Positions 8,695 to 17,548 of a stretch of 64,000 bases of DNA are shown here, one piece after another. The position numbers and the translations under genes were made by a program. Under the pieces are notes generated by a model, which was given only the letters and a program-made list of their open reading frames with translations, did no database searches and was not told the DNA's origin. Origin of the DNA: Mameliella sp. MMSF_3455. Lineage in GTDB: Bacteria; Pseudomonadota; Alphaproteobacteria; Rhodobacterales; Rhodobacteraceae. The stretch lies in NCBI RefSeq assembly GCF_030733205.1, contig NZ_JASHJL010000026.1, forward strand, positions 1 through 64,000. The letters run 5' to 3'. Within the stretch, counting starts at the first letter, position 1; each line of letters starts with the position of its first letter.

Positions 8695-9437
8695 GAGCTT
8701 GCTCCGTGGATGCGGGTTACAGAGAGCAGCGCCGCGAGGCGCGCCGGGTCGATGTTGTAGAAATCGCCCGGCAGGTTGATGCCGGTGGCGACAAGGAAGC
8801 AGTTCACCGCAGCGCGGTAGCGAGGGGCGTTGTCCGGCGTGATGCCGGAGGCCAGCGCCAAGGGGGCAGTTCCCAGCGCGCTGCGGAAGGTCTGGATCTT
8901 GGACAGGTCGGCCTCTTGCCCGGTGGCGATGCCGGAGGTGGTCACCACGTCCATGTAGCGGGCGGCGATCCGGGCGGCGGTGGCATGCATCTCCGGTGGC
9001 ACCGGGCGCTGTTTCTTGAAGGCGACGCCGCCGAAATACAGCCCTTGCCAGCCACTGTTGGCGCGGATGCGGGCGATGCGCGCGGCCTCTGCCTGATCCT
9101 GCGCGGTTTCGTCGATCCGCGCATCGTCTGCCCAGTAGGCCTGAAACTCGACACCCTCGCGCGCGAGTTCCGCCAGCACTGGAAATGCCAGGTCGCCGGG
9201 TTGGTCCAGGAAGTTGACGCCCAGCCAGGCCCGGGGGCGCGCGGCCCTGATCTGCCTGAGGATTGGCAGGAAGGGCGCCATCGGGAAATCATGGTTGATC
9301 AGAAAGACCCCGGGACAGCCCGCGTTCAGTGCAATGTCGATGTTCGCCAGCGCCTGGTCACGGTCTAGGACGTGGATGACGGGGGTCACGATGGGGCCCG
9401 GTCCGGTTAGCAACTGTCCAAAATCTGGGCAGGTCAT
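8691..9437 (-). CDS. BtpA/SgcQ-like TIM-barrel protein
   Basis: A 248-aa protein with an alternating beta/alpha pattern: PVIHVLD, GVFLINHDF, WLGVNFLDQ, FQAYWADD, LYFGGVAFKK, DVVTTSGIATG, PLALASGI and NCFLVATGI are successive strand ends. The phosphate-binding-like ending (LASGITPDN, then VATGI) and the overall order resemble BtpA/SgcQ-type barrels. Some of these are linked to nucleoside or ribose-phosphate metabolism. The family call is tentative and no catalytic residues are assigned. First gene of the minus-strand group, divergent from the LysR gene with about 97 nt between the start codons. Confidence 0.5.
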   Translation of the reverse strand: MTCPDFGQLLTGPGPIVTPVIHVLDRDQALANIDIALNAGCPGVFLINHDFPMAPFLPILRQIRAARPRAWLGVNFLDQPGDLAFPVLAELAREGVEFQAYWADDARIDETAQDQAEAARIARIRANSGWQGLYFGGVAFKKQRPVPPEMHATAARIAARYMDVVTTSGIATGQEADLSKIQTFRSALGTAPLALASGITPDNAPRYRAAVNCFLVATGINLPGDFYNIDPARLAALLSVTRIHGASS

Positions 9438-9534
9438 GCCATCATCTCCCGTATTTCAGACAGAAGCTATGAAACCGCCCGGCATATGAAAAATTTATAG
9501 TCCTAATGTCTGCATAAGGTTGGCCTATGTGCGC
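9438..9534. promoter_or_regulatory. Divergent promoter region, BtpA-like group / lysR
   Basis: The 97 nt between the two divergent starts must hold both promoters. It is AT-rich compared with its surroundings. TTAT 9495-9498 and ATAA 9514-9517 form a weak interrupted dyad of the kind LysR regulators use. No exact -35/-10 is claimed. Confidence 0.35.
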
Positions 9535-10413
9535 ATGGCCACCAACATCCCGACCGACCTTCTTCGCAGTTTCGTCACCGTCGTCGACCTTGGCGGCTTT
9601 ACCCGGGCTGCGCAGGCGCTGGGGCGAACTCAACCCGCCATCAGCCTGCAGATCCGGCGGCTGGAGGAGCTTTTGCAGACCAAGTTGATCCGTACCGCCG
9701 GACGGCAGTTTGCGCTGACGGATGCGGGCGTGGCGCTGGGACCCTATGCGCGCCAGATGCTGCGGCTGAACGACGATATCGTGGCGCATTTCGGCGATCG
9801 GGCGCTGTCGGGGCGCATCCGTGTCGGCGTGCCGACGGACTTCGCTCATAGCTTTCTGTTGGAGGCGATTGCGGATTTTGCGGTGACACATTCCGAGGTC
9901 AACATCGAGATCGAAAGCCTGTTGTCCAGCGGACTGCGCACGGCACTTGCCGCCGATACGTTGGATATCACCGTGGCCGTGGTGCCCGAGGGCGATGTGC
10001 GCTACCTCGTCGAAAGCGCGCTGGTCGAACCCTTTTGGGCGGTCAAGGACAGTTTCCACCTGGACCCCAGGGCGCCCTTGCCGATCCTCTGTCACCCGGA
10101 GCCTTGTGAATATGCCAGCCGGATGCGCAACGCATTGCGTCTTGCCGGGCGCAGCTGGCGGACCGTGCTGCTGTCCCGGGACGTGGCCGGTTTGCAGACG
10201 GCGGTGCGCGCCGGGCTGGGGGCCACGGCACTGACCCCCGCGACATTGCTGCCGGGGATGCGGGTCGGCCGCCCGGACGAGGGTTTTCCCCAGTTGGCGC
10301 CCCTGCGCATCGGTCTGTTCTACAAGCATGCGACGCTGAGCGGGGCCGGCCACGGGCTGGCGCAGCACCTGCTGGAACATATCCAGGGATCGCGGTCAGC
10401 GGCCAAAACATAA
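9535..10413 (+). CDS. LysR-family transcriptional regulator
   Basis: A 292-aa regulator. The N-terminal winged helix-turn-helix is clear (LLRSFVTVVDLGGFTRAAQALGRTQPAIS region, then IRRLEELL), followed by the periplasmic-binding-protein-like co-inducer domain starting near GRIRVGVPTDFAHSFL. ATG 9535 is preferred; a TTG at 9520 in frame would add five residues. Divergent from the BtpA-like/PRTase/deacetylase group and upstream of an ABC importer, so it probably controls one or both. Confidence 0.9.
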   Translation: MATNIPTDLLRSFVTVVDLGGFTRAAQALGRTQPAISLQIRRLEELLQTKLIRTAGRQFALTDAGVALGPYARQMLRLNDDIVAHFGDRALSGRIRVGVPTDFAHSFLLEAIADFAVTHSEVNIEIESLLSSGLRTALAADTLDITVAVVPEGDVRYLVESALVEPFWAVKDSFHLDPRAPLPILCHPEPCEYASRMRNALRLAGRSWRTVLLSRDVAGLQTAVRAGLGATALTPATLLPGMRVGRPDEGFPQLAPLRIGLFYKHATLSGAGHGLAQHLLEHIQGSRSAAKT

Positions 10414-10432
10414 GCCATCCTAATGCGACCAT

Positions 10433-10457
10433 ACCAACTGGAAATTTCCCAGTTGGT
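10433..10457. promoter_or_regulatory. Perfect 9-bp inverted repeat upstream of the ABC importer (operator candidate)
   Basis: ACCAACTGG (10433-10441) and CCAGTTGGT (10449-10457) are exact reverse complements separated by AAATTTC. There is no T-tract, so a terminator for the lysR gene is less likely than a protein-binding site. It lies about 90 nt before the ATG of the solute-binding protein. Confidence 0.45.
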
Positions 10458-10549
10458 CCAATCTGCTCATAGGCTGTGCACCAGATCGCTTTGGCCGCAA
10501 CTCCGCGGATCGGGCGGCGGACAACAGACCAGACCGACACGGAGGTTCC

Positions 10550-11677
10550 ATGACCAGATCGACCTTTACCCTTTCGCGGCGGCGCCTCCTTGCCGGGGCA
10601 GCGGGTGCCGCGCTGACGACGCCGATGATCAACCGCGCCTGGGCCGCGGACCCGGTGCAGATCAACATGCTGGCCTGGTACGGCCATGCCGAGCCGGACA
10701 TCGTGGCCGAGTTCGAGGCCGCCAACAACGTCAAGTTCGTGCCGAAATACTATGCAGGAGGCGACAACATGCTGGGCCTGATCGCCCAGTCTCCTCCGGG
10801 TACATATGACCTGATCCTGTCGGATGCCGAGTTCGTGCAACAGTTGAACATGGCCGGCTACATCGAGGAAATGGACCCCAGCCTATACCCTTTCGACGAC
10901 TTCTGGCCAGAATACCAGAAGTTCCCCGGCCACTGGACCGACGACCAGCTTTGGTCGGTGATGGTGCGGTTCGGCCTGCTGGGAGTGTCCTACAACTCGG
11001 ACGTGATGACCCGCGAAGAGGCGATGAGCTACAACGCCTTCTGGAATCCCAAGATCACCGGCAAGCTGGGCCATTTCGACTGGCACTTGCCGTCGCTCGG
11101 CCAGATCTCGCTGTTGAACGGCAACCGCGACCCGTCGCCCTTCGACATTTCCGAGGACGCCTGGGAGGCGGTCATGGAAAAGACGCTGAGCCTGAAACCG
11201 CAGGTCGGCGGCTACTTCGATTACGGCGGCACCTTTGCCAGCCTCAAGAACGGCGAGATGCTGGCGATGGCGGGCATCGGCGACTGGATCACCGGTGTTC
11301 TGCAAAAGGACGGTGCTCCAGTGGCGAGCGTGATCCCCGAAGAGGGCGGCATCCAGTGGACCGAGAGCTATTCCATCGGCAAGGGCACGACCAAGCATGA
11401 GATCATCAACAAGTTCATCAACTACATGCTGAGCCCCGAGGGACAGGTGAAGTCGATCAAGATGGCCGCTTACCCGGGTCTTTCGCCGCTGAAATCCGGC
11501 TGGAAGGCCATCCAGGAGGCAGATCCGGCCGAGGCCAAACGCTCGGGCCTGATCGAAGGGGACGACCAGTCGCCGATCAAGCTGCTGTCCGAGGGCCGGC
11601 TCTTCTTCCGCGACATCCCGCGGCAGCAGGACCTCGAGGACTGGAACGATTTCTGGTCCGAGTACAAGACCGCCTGA
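10550..11677 (+). CDS. Polyamine-type ABC importer, periplasmic solute-binding protein (PotD-like)
   Basis: A 375-aa protein with a Tat-type signal peptide: SRRRLLAG near residues 9-16, a hydrophobic stretch, then cleavage near NRAWA. The mature part follows the spermidine/putrescine-type binding fold (QINMLAWYGHAEPDIVAEFE, YDLILSDAEF, IGKGTTKHEIINKFINYML). It starts an operon of binding protein, two permeases, ATPase and a CodA-like deaminase, so the ligand is probably a small cationic or nitrogenous compound that the deaminase processes. GGAGG at 10541-10545 sets the start. Confidence 0.85.
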   Translation: MTRSTFTLSRRRLLAGAAGAALTTPMINRAWAADPVQINMLAWYGHAEPDIVAEFEAANNVKFVPKYYAGGDNMLGLIAQSPPGTYDLILSDAEFVQQLNMAGYIEEMDPSLYPFDDFWPEYQKFPGHWTDDQLWSVMVRFGLLGVSYNSDVMTREEAMSYNAFWNPKITGKLGHFDWHLPSLGQISLLNGNRDPSPFDISEDAWEAVMEKTLSLKPQVGGYFDYGGTFASLKNGEMLAMAGIGDWITGVLQKDGAPVASVIPEEGGIQWTESYSIGKGTTKHEIINKFINYMLSPEGQVKSIKMAAYPGLSPLKSGWKAIQEADPAEAKRSGLIEGDDQSPIKLLSEGRLFFRDIPRQQDLEDWNDFWSEYKTA

Positions 11678-11690
11678 GCGCAGGCAACGC

Positions 11691-11711
11691 GCCCCGGCCC
11701 TGTGCCGGGGC
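11691..11711 (+). terminator. Intra-operon hairpin after the binding-protein gene
   Basis: GCCCCGGC (11691-11698) pairs with GCCGGGGC (11704-11711) around a 5-nt loop, 14 nt after the stop. It probably attenuates transcription or protects the 3' end of the binding-protein mRNA, giving more binding protein than permease. Confidence 0.5.
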
Positions 11712-11735
11712 CTCTTTCCCTCCGGTTCCCCGATC

Positions 11736-12578
11736 ATGTCCAAACGCTTTGAAGCCTATCCCTATGTCTGGCGCCTGCCGCTGCTGATCTGGCAGGGGCT
11801 GTTCTTTGTCGGGCCGCTGATCCTGATGGTTGCCATGTCCTTCTGGCTGGTGCGCAACTACCGGATGGAGCCGGACTTCGTTCTCAAGAACTGGGACCGA
11901 ATGCTGGGGCGCGACTATTTCTGGAACGCCTATTGGGTCACGCTCTGGCGCGCGACGCTGGCCGGTGTGCTGGCCAGCCTGATCGCCTTCCCGGCCTCCT
12001 ATGCGCTGGCCTTTCGCGTGTCGGAAACCACCCGCCGCTGGGCGATCTTCTTCCTCATCGTGCCTTTCTTTACCTCCTACCTTGTGCGGGTCTACGCTTG
12101 GCAGGTGCTGCTGGCCGAAAGCGGGCCGATCAACGCCGTTCTGGGCTTTGGCGGGCTGGGGCCCTTCACCATGCTGAACTCCGGCTTTGGCGCGATGGTG
12201 GGCTACATGACCCTTGTCCTGCCGCTGGTCGTCATCCTGCAGACCTTCAGCCTCGCCGCCATCGACCGCAACCTGATCGAAGCCGCCTGGAACCTGGGCG
12301 CCTCGCCGCGAGAAACCTTGTTCCAGGTGATCCTGCCCGCGGCGCGGATTGGCCTGATCCTGGGCGCCACCTTTGCCTTCATCCTGTCCTTTGGCGATTT
12401 CGTCAGTCCGTTTTACCTTGGGGGGTCAAAGCCACCGACACTCTCGATCCTGATCATCGACACCACCAAGTCCGGCCAGCAGTGGCCACGCGCCGCCGTC
12501 GTTGCCATCATGATGATCGCGACGCTGTTCGTTGCGGCCTTTGCTGCCGTCGGCGCGGCCTACGGTCGGAGGAAATGA
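11736..12578 (+). CDS. Polyamine-type ABC importer permease (PotB-like)
   Basis: A 280-aa inner-membrane protein with six predicted membrane segments. It carries the cytoplasmic EAA coupling loop (EAAWNLGASPRETLFQVILP) that docks with the ATPase. Belongs with the binding protein upstream and the second permease, whose start overlaps its stop (ATGA at 12575). The N-terminus (YVWRLPLLIWQGLFFVGPLIL) is the usual first helix of this subfamily. Confidence 0.85.
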   Translation: MSKRFEAYPYVWRLPLLIWQGLFFVGPLILMVAMSFWLVRNYRMEPDFVLKNWDRMLGRDYFWNAYWVTLWRATLAGVLASLIAFPASYALAFRVSETTRRWAIFFLIVPFFTSYLVRVYAWQVLLAESGPINAVLGFGGLGPFTMLNSGFGAMVGYMTLVLPLVVILQTFSLAAIDRNLIEAAWNLGASPRETLFQVILPAARIGLILGATFAFILSFGDFVSPFYLGGSKPPTLSILIIDTTKSGQQWPRAAVVAIMMIATLFVAAFAAVGAAYGRRK

Positions 12579-13357
12579 TGCGGCCCTCGGACATCGCCTT
12601 TCGCCTTTACCTCGTGGCACTTTTTACCTTCGTCTTCCTGCCGATCCTGACCAGCATGGTCTTTTCGCTTAACTCCGATCGCTTTCCCACTGTTCCGTTG
12701 GGCGAGGTCACGACCCATTGGTACGAAACCGCCTTTTCCCGGCCCGAGGTCTGGACCGCCTTCGGCAACTCGCTGATCGTGGCCGTCTGCGCCGCCGCGC
12801 TGTCCACCACGCTGGGCTTTGTCACCGCCTACACGGATTTCCGCTACGGGTTCCGGTTCAAACCCGCCTACCTGGCACTGGCCCTGCTGCCGCCGACCAT
12901 CCCGCTGGTCATCATGGGACTGGCGATGCTGGCCTGGCTGGGACGGTTGGGGATCTCCGGCACGTTGCCCGGCATCATCGTGGCCCATACGGTCATGGGC
13001 GCGCCCTTTGCGATGGCGATTTGCCGGCTCAGGCTCAGCCAGATGGACCCCGCGCTGGAGGCGGCCGCCTGGAACCTTGGGGCCTCGCAGTGGCGGGCCA
13101 TGCGGGCCGTGGTCATTCCCTTCTGCTTGCCGGCGCTGATCTCGGCCTATTGTCTGACCGCCGCCGTCAGCTTTGACGAATTCATCGTGGCCTGGTTCGT
13201 CTCGGGCCTGAACAAGACGGTGCCGGTGATGATCCTCGAAATCCTTCAGGGCAACGTCGATCCCCAGATCAACGCCATCGGCACGGTCGTCTTCCTGACC
13301 TCGATGGCGCTGGTGATCATCGCCCAGCTCCTGATCCTGCGAAAGACCAATGCATGA
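12575..13357 (+). CDS. Polyamine-type ABC importer permease (PotC-like)
   Basis: A 260-aa inner-membrane protein. Start ATG 12575 (or 12578, tandem ATG ATG) is taken because it follows GGAGG and overlaps the PotB-like stop; a longer open frame upstream is inside that gene. Six membrane helices and the EAA loop EAAAWNLGASQWRAMRAVVIP are visible, and FDEFIVAWFVSG is typical of PotC-type permeases. Overlaps the ATPase gene by ATGA. Confidence 0.85.
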   Translation: MMRPSDIAFRLYLVALFTFVFLPILTSMVFSLNSDRFPTVPLGEVTTHWYETAFSRPEVWTAFGNSLIVAVCAAALSTTLGFVTAYTDFRYGFRFKPAYLALALLPPTIPLVIMGLAMLAWLGRLGISGTLPGIIVAHTVMGAPFAMAICRLRLSQMDPALEAAAWNLGASQWRAMRAVVIPFCLPALISAYCLTAAVSFDEFIVAWFVSGLNKTVPVMILEILQGNVDPQINAIGTVVFLTSMALVIIAQLLILRKTNA

Positions 13358-14355
13358 CTGACTCGGATCCGCTTGTCCGCTTCTCGGGCGTCCGCAAGAC
13401 CTATGGCACCTTCGAGGCGGTCAAGCACCTCGACCTCGACATCGGGCGGGGTGAATTCGTCGCCATCATGGGGCCCTCGGGCTGCGGCAAGACGACGACG
13501 CTGCGGATGCTGGCCGGGCTGGAAGAGCCGACAGCGGGTGAGATCACCATCGACGGCCGGGTCATGAACGAGGTCTCTGCCCATGATCGCGATACCCCGC
13601 TGGTCTGGCAGTCTCTCGCGCTGTTTCCCTTTCTGAACGTCAAGGAAAACGTCGAATTCGGGCTAAGGATGCGCGGCGTGCCCAAGGCCGACAGGCACGG
13701 GCGGGCGATGCTCTGGCTCGAACGTCTCGGGCTCAAGGGGTTCGAGACGCGCCGCATCGACCAGCTTTCCGGCGGCCAGCGCCAGCGCGTGGCCCTGGCG
13801 CGGTCGCTGGTGACGGAACCCCGGATGCTGCTGCTGGATGAGCCGCTCTCGGCGCTCGACGCGCATTTGGTGATCCGCATGCAGGGCGTTCTGACCCGGT
13901 TGCAAAAGGAACTGGGCATCACCTTCGTATATGTGACGCATTCCCAGTCCGAGGCATTCGCAATGGCGGATCGCGTGGTCATCATGGGGCACGGAGAGAT
14001 TGCCCAGATCGGAAGACCGCAAGAGATCTTCCGCGCACCAAGAAACCGCTTTGTCGCGGAATTCGTCGGTCGCAACAACATTCTCCCCGGCGACAAGCCG
14101 GGTCATGAACTGGTCGTGGCCGCAGACCGGATGCAGGTCAGCGCCAGCGATCCGGGAGAGGGCGCGCTGGCGGCGGAATTCCTGTCGGAAGAATTCGCAG
14201 GCACCGGGATCATCTGCTATTTCGAAGGTCCGGAGGGCGTGGAACTCAAGGCGCAGGTCACCGAGGACCAGCTTGACGACCTTTCCCCGGAACCGGGCCA
14301 GCGGTTCTGGTTGAACTGGGCGCCCGGCGCGGCGCATGTGATGGCCGGGATATGA
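13354..14355 (+). CDS. Polyamine-type ABC importer ATPase (PotA-like)
   Basis: A 333-aa cytoplasmic ATPase. Walker A GPSGCGKTTT near residue 43, signature LSGGQRQRV, Walker B MLLLDEP and the switch His in YVTHSQ are all intact. The C-terminal 90 residues are the TOBE-like regulatory domain. Pairs with the two permeases just upstream; its stop region overlaps a possible ATG at 14352 of the deaminase gene. Confidence 0.9.
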   Translation: MTDSDPLVRFSGVRKTYGTFEAVKHLDLDIGRGEFVAIMGPSGCGKTTTLRMLAGLEEPTAGEITIDGRVMNEVSAHDRDTPLVWQSLALFPFLNVKENVEFGLRMRGVPKADRHGRAMLWLERLGLKGFETRRIDQLSGGQRQRVALARSLVTEPRMLLLDEPLSALDAHLVIRMQGVLTRLQKELGITFVYVTHSQSEAFAMADRVVIMGHGEIAQIGRPQEIFRAPRNRFVAEFVGRNNILPGDKPGHELVVAADRMQVSASDPGEGALAAEFLSEEFAGTGIICYFEGPEGVELKAQVTEDQLDDLSPEPGQRFWLNWAPGAAHVMAGI

Positions 14356-14384
14356 ACCCGGTACATGAACAGGGGACAGGGCAC

Positions 14385-15626
14385 ATGAACATCGACATCC
14401 TGGTGAAGGGCGGGCTGCTCGCCGATGGGACCCAGGCCGATATCGCCATTTCGGACGGCCTCATCACGGCGGTGGAGCCGGGCATCACCGCAGAGGCGGG
14501 CGAGGTCATCGACGCCGGCGGCAAGCTGGTCTCGCAACCTTTCATCGACTGTCACTTTCACATGGACGCGACGCTCAGCTACGGGCGACCGCGGGTCAAT
14601 GCCTCGGGTACCCTGCTCGAAGGCATCGCGCTCTGGGGAGAGTTGAAACAGCAGCAAAGGCGCGAGGATATCATCGCACGCGCGCTAAACTATTGCCGCC
14701 AAGCGGTGGGCAAGGGCGTTTTGGCGATCCGCAGCCATGTCGACGTGACCGATCCGAATTTCCGCACGGTCGAGGCGCTGCTGGAAGTGCGCGAGGCGGT
14801 CCGGGAGGTGCTTGACCTCCAGCTTGTCGCCTTCCCGCAGGACGGCTGGTACAGGGCGCAGGGCGCCGAACAGCAGGTGATCCGCGCGCTGGATGCAGGT
14901 GTCGACGTGGTCGGCGGCATCCCGCATTTCGAACGAACGATGGCGGATGGCGCGGCAGCGGTCCGGGCGGCCTGTGAACTGGCGGCGGAGCGGGGCCTGC
15001 GCGTGGACCTGCACTGCGACGAAAGCGACGATCCCCTCAGCCGTCACATCGAGACCCTGGCCGCCGAGACGATCCGCTGCGGTCTGCAGGGCCGCGTGGC
15101 GGGCTCTCACCTGACCTCGATGCATTCGATGGACAATTACTACGTCGCGAAACTCCTGCCACTGATCGCCGAGGCGCAGGTGGCGGCCATCCCCAATCCC
15201 CTGATCAACATCACCCTGCAGGGACGAATGGATACCTACCCGAAACGGCGAGGATTGACCCGTGTGCCGGAACTGCGCGCTGCGGGTGTCACGGTGGCCT
15301 TTGGCCAGGACTGCGTGCGCGACCCCTGGTATCCGCTGGGCTCGGGCGACATGCTGGACGTAGCCCACATGGGGCTTCACATAGCCCTGATGACGGCACC
15401 CGAACAGATGCGCACCGCTTTCCAAATGGTGACGGAAGACCCGGCGACGATCATGGGTCTGGACCTCGGCCTCACGCCCGGAAAACGCGCCAGCCTCGTG
15501 GTTCTGGACGCGCCTGACCCGATCGAGGCATTGCGCCTGCGCCCCGCGCGCCTCGCTGTCATCTCGAACGGCCGCGTCGTGGCCCGCACGGAACCGGCCC
15601 AAACCGCGCTTTCGGTGGGATTCTAA
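14385..15626 (+). CDS. CodA-like amidohydrolase (cytosine-deaminase family)
   Basis: A 413-aa metal-dependent deaminase; ATG 14385 is preferred over 14352 because AGGGGACAGG precedes it and the family begins there. Numbered from this start, H57 and H59 (CHFHMD), Q152, H210, E213 (HCDES), H242 and D309 align one for one with E. coli CodA H61/H63/Q156/H214/E217/H246/D313. The metal site and catalytic Glu are therefore complete. The residue after the last Asp, a specificity position in CodA (D314), is Cys here (FGQDCVRDPW). The substrate may thus be a cytosine analogue or another cyclic amidine. Last gene of the importer operon, so it probably acts on the imported compound. Confidence 0.8.
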   Translation: MNIDILVKGGLLADGTQADIAISDGLITAVEPGITAEAGEVIDAGGKLVSQPFIDCHFHMDATLSYGRPRVNASGTLLEGIALWGELKQQQRREDIIARALNYCRQAVGKGVLAIRSHVDVTDPNFRTVEALLEVREAVREVLDLQLVAFPQDGWYRAQGAEQQVIRALDAGVDVVGGIPHFERTMADGAAAVRAACELAAERGLRVDLHCDESDDPLSRHIETLAAETIRCGLQGRVAGSHLTSMHSMDNYYVAKLLPLIAEAQVAAIPNPLINITLQGRMDTYPKRRGLTRVPELRAAGVTVAFGQDCVRDPWYPLGSGDMLDVAHMGLHIALMTAPEQMRTAFQMVTEDPATIMGLDLGLTPGKRASLVVLDAPDPIEALRLRPARLAVISNGRVVARTEPAQTALSVGF

Positions 15627-15706
15627 CCTCTCCTTTTCCCCTGGAGAAACCTGCCGCCGCCATTTGTGCGCAACCTTATGCGGACTTGGCACAGGCCCTT
15701 TATCTT

Positions 15707-15775
15707 TGGGCCGAAAATACCTCTGGGCGGGCGGGGGGCAAAGCCCCCCGGCGGGCGCCGCGCGCCAGCGCGGCG
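15707..15775 (+). repeat. TGGGCCGAAAATACC-headed double hairpin, copy 1
   Basis: The 15-nt core TGGGCCGAAAATACC (15707-15721) is followed by two perfect hairpins: CGGGGGGC/GCCCCCCG (15732-15750, AAA loop) and CGCCGCGC/GCGCGGCG (15756-15775). It lies between two convergent genes and may serve as a two-way terminator. The same core with a different hairpin occurs at 57533. Confidence 0.55.
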
Positions 15776-15795
15776 AAACACCTATTGAAAGAGGC

Positions 15796-17415
15796 TCAGG
15801 CCATCAGATGTTTCCGCGCCGCCGCCCGGATCATGTCGGCCGCCTTCTCGGCAATCATGATCGTGGGGGAGTTGGTGTTGCCTGAGGTAATGCGGGGCAT
15901 GACTGAGGCATCGACCACCCGTAGCCCGCCGATGCCGTTCACCTTGAGGTCGGGTCCCACCACTGCTGCAGGGTCGGTGCCCATGCGCGCCGTGCCCACG
16001 GGGTGAAAGATGGTCGAGGCGATCTGCCCGGCGCCTGCGGCCAGGTCTGCATCGCTCTGATAGCCGGGCCCCGGCTTGAATTCCTCGGGACGGTATTTTG
16101 CCAGCGCATCCTGTTCCATGATCCGCCGCGTCAGCCGGATCGCCCGCGCCGCCACGATCCGGTCGCCCTCGGTCGAGAGGTAATTCGGCTGGATCTCGGG
16201 ATGCGCCATCGGATCCGGTGAGGTGATGCGTACATGGCCCCGGCTTTCGGGCCGAAGGTGGCATACGCTGGCAGTGATCGCGTCGAACTCATGCGGAGGC
16301 TGTCCAAAAGCCTCCAGAGTCACCGGTTGGACGTGGTATTCCAGGTCGGGGGTCGCCACCTCGTCCGAGGAATAGGCAAAGGCCCCAAGCTGGCTGGGCG
16401 CCATCGACATTGGCCCAGTGCGTCGCGCCAGGTATTCCAACCCGATTTTCGCCTTTCCCCAGAGCGACGAGGTCATGCTGTTCAATGTCTTTGCGCCAGA
16501 GACCTTGTAGGCACAGCGGATCTGCAAGTGGTCCTGCAGGTTGGTGCCGACTGCGGGCTGATCCAGGACGGTCTCGATCCCCTGTTCCTGCAACAGGGCA
16601 CCGGCCCCGATCCCCGAGAGCTGCAGGATCTGCACCGACCCGATCGACCCCGCCGACAGGATGACCTCGCGCCGTGCGTGTACCTGCATCGGGGCGCTCT
16701 GGCGCCGGAACCGCAGGCCGGTCGCCCGACGCCCGTCAAAGAGCAGCCGCTCTGCCTGGGCATGGGTCATGACATCCAAGTTGGCCCGTTGCCGTGCCGG
16801 TTTCAGGAACCCCTTGGCCGTGCTCCACCGCCATCCCTTGCGCTGGTTGACCTTGAAGTAGCCGACGCCGAAATTGTCGCCCCGGTTGAAATCATCACTC
16901 TCGGGCAAGCCCGCCTGGACCGCCGCCGCCTTCCAGGCGTCGAGGATCTCCCAGCGCAGGCGCGCCTCTTCGACCCGCCATTCGCCGCCGGTACCGTGCA
17001 TCTCGTCGGCGCCGCCGTAATAGTCCTCTGACTTGAGAAAGTAGGGCAGAACGTCGTCCCAGCCCCAGCCGGTCAGCCCCATCTGCCGCCAGCCGTCGTA
17101 ATCCGCCGCCTGTCCGCGCAGGTAGAGCATCCCGTTGATCGAGGAACAGCCGCCCAGCACCTTGCCGCGCGGATAGAGCAACGCGCGCCCGTGCAGGCCT
17201 TCGCAGGCGGCGGTCTTGTAGCCCCAGTCGGTGCGCGGATTGCCGATGCAGTACAGGTAGCCGACCGGGATGTGGATCCAGTGGTAATTGTCGCTGCCGC
17301 CCGCTTCCAGCAGCAGAACGCGGGTGTCTGGGTCCTCGGAAAGGCGGTTTGCCAGCACGCAGCCTGCGCTGCCCGCGCCGACGATGACATAGTCATAGGT
17401 TCCAAGTTCCTGCAA
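15796..17415 (-). CDS. GMC-family FAD-dependent oxidoreductase (choline/alcohol dehydrogenase-like)
   Basis: A 539-aa flavoprotein. The dinucleotide-binding motif [17 protein letters not shown] is at residues 11-27. GMC signature 1 follows ([18 protein letters not shown]), signature 2 is [15 protein letters not shown], and the C-terminal catalytic segment is HPVGTARMG with [17 protein letters not shown]. Such enzymes oxidise primary alcohols to aldehydes; the substrate range is broad (choline, PEG, aliphatic alcohols) and cannot be fixed here. Divergent from a LysR gene that may regulate it. No betaine-aldehyde dehydrogenase is adjacent, so a choline role is uncertain. Confidence 0.9.
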   Translation of the reverse strand: MQELGTYDYVIVGAGSAGCVLANRLSEDPDTRVLLLEAGGSDNYHWIHIPVGYLYCIGNPRTDWGYKTAACEGLHGRALLYPRGKVLGGCSSINGMLYLRGQAADYDGWRQMGLTGWGWDDVLPYFLKSEDYYGGADEMHGTGGEWRVEEARLRWEILDAWKAAAVQAGLPESDDFNRGDNFGVGYFKVNQRKGWRWSTAKGFLKPARQRANLDVMTHAQAERLLFDGRRATGLRFRRQSAPMQVHARREVILSAGSIGSVQILQLSGIGAGALLQEQGIETVLDQPAVGTNLQDHLQIRCAYKVSGAKTLNSMTSSLWGKAKIGLEYLARRTGPMSMAPSQLGAFAYSSDEVATPDLEYHVQPVTLEAFGQPPHEFDAITASVCHLRPESRGHVRITSPDPMAHPEIQPNYLSTEGDRIVAARAIRLTRRIMEQDALAKYRPEEFKPGPGYQSDADLAAGAGQIASTIFHPVGTARMGTDPAAVVGPDLKVNGIGGLRVVDASVMPRITSGNTNSPTIMIAEKAADMIRAAARKHLMA

Positions 17416-17548
17416 AGTCGCCTCCCTCCGGTCCGGGGGCAGTATGGGTTGTGGCGGTGCGGTGGCGCAATCTGCAAAAACGAACGGTCAATGCCTGTTT
17501 CCGTTCAATGTCTCGCTCGGTATCTTGCTCCGAAAGGAGGGCCCCGGC
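17416..17548. promoter_or_regulatory. Divergent promoter region, GMC oxidoreductase / lysR
   Basis: The 133 nt between the two starts should hold both promoters and any LysR site. A strong ribosome-binding site AAAGGAGG (17533-17540) fixes the lysR start. No clear dyad was picked out. Confidence 0.35.
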
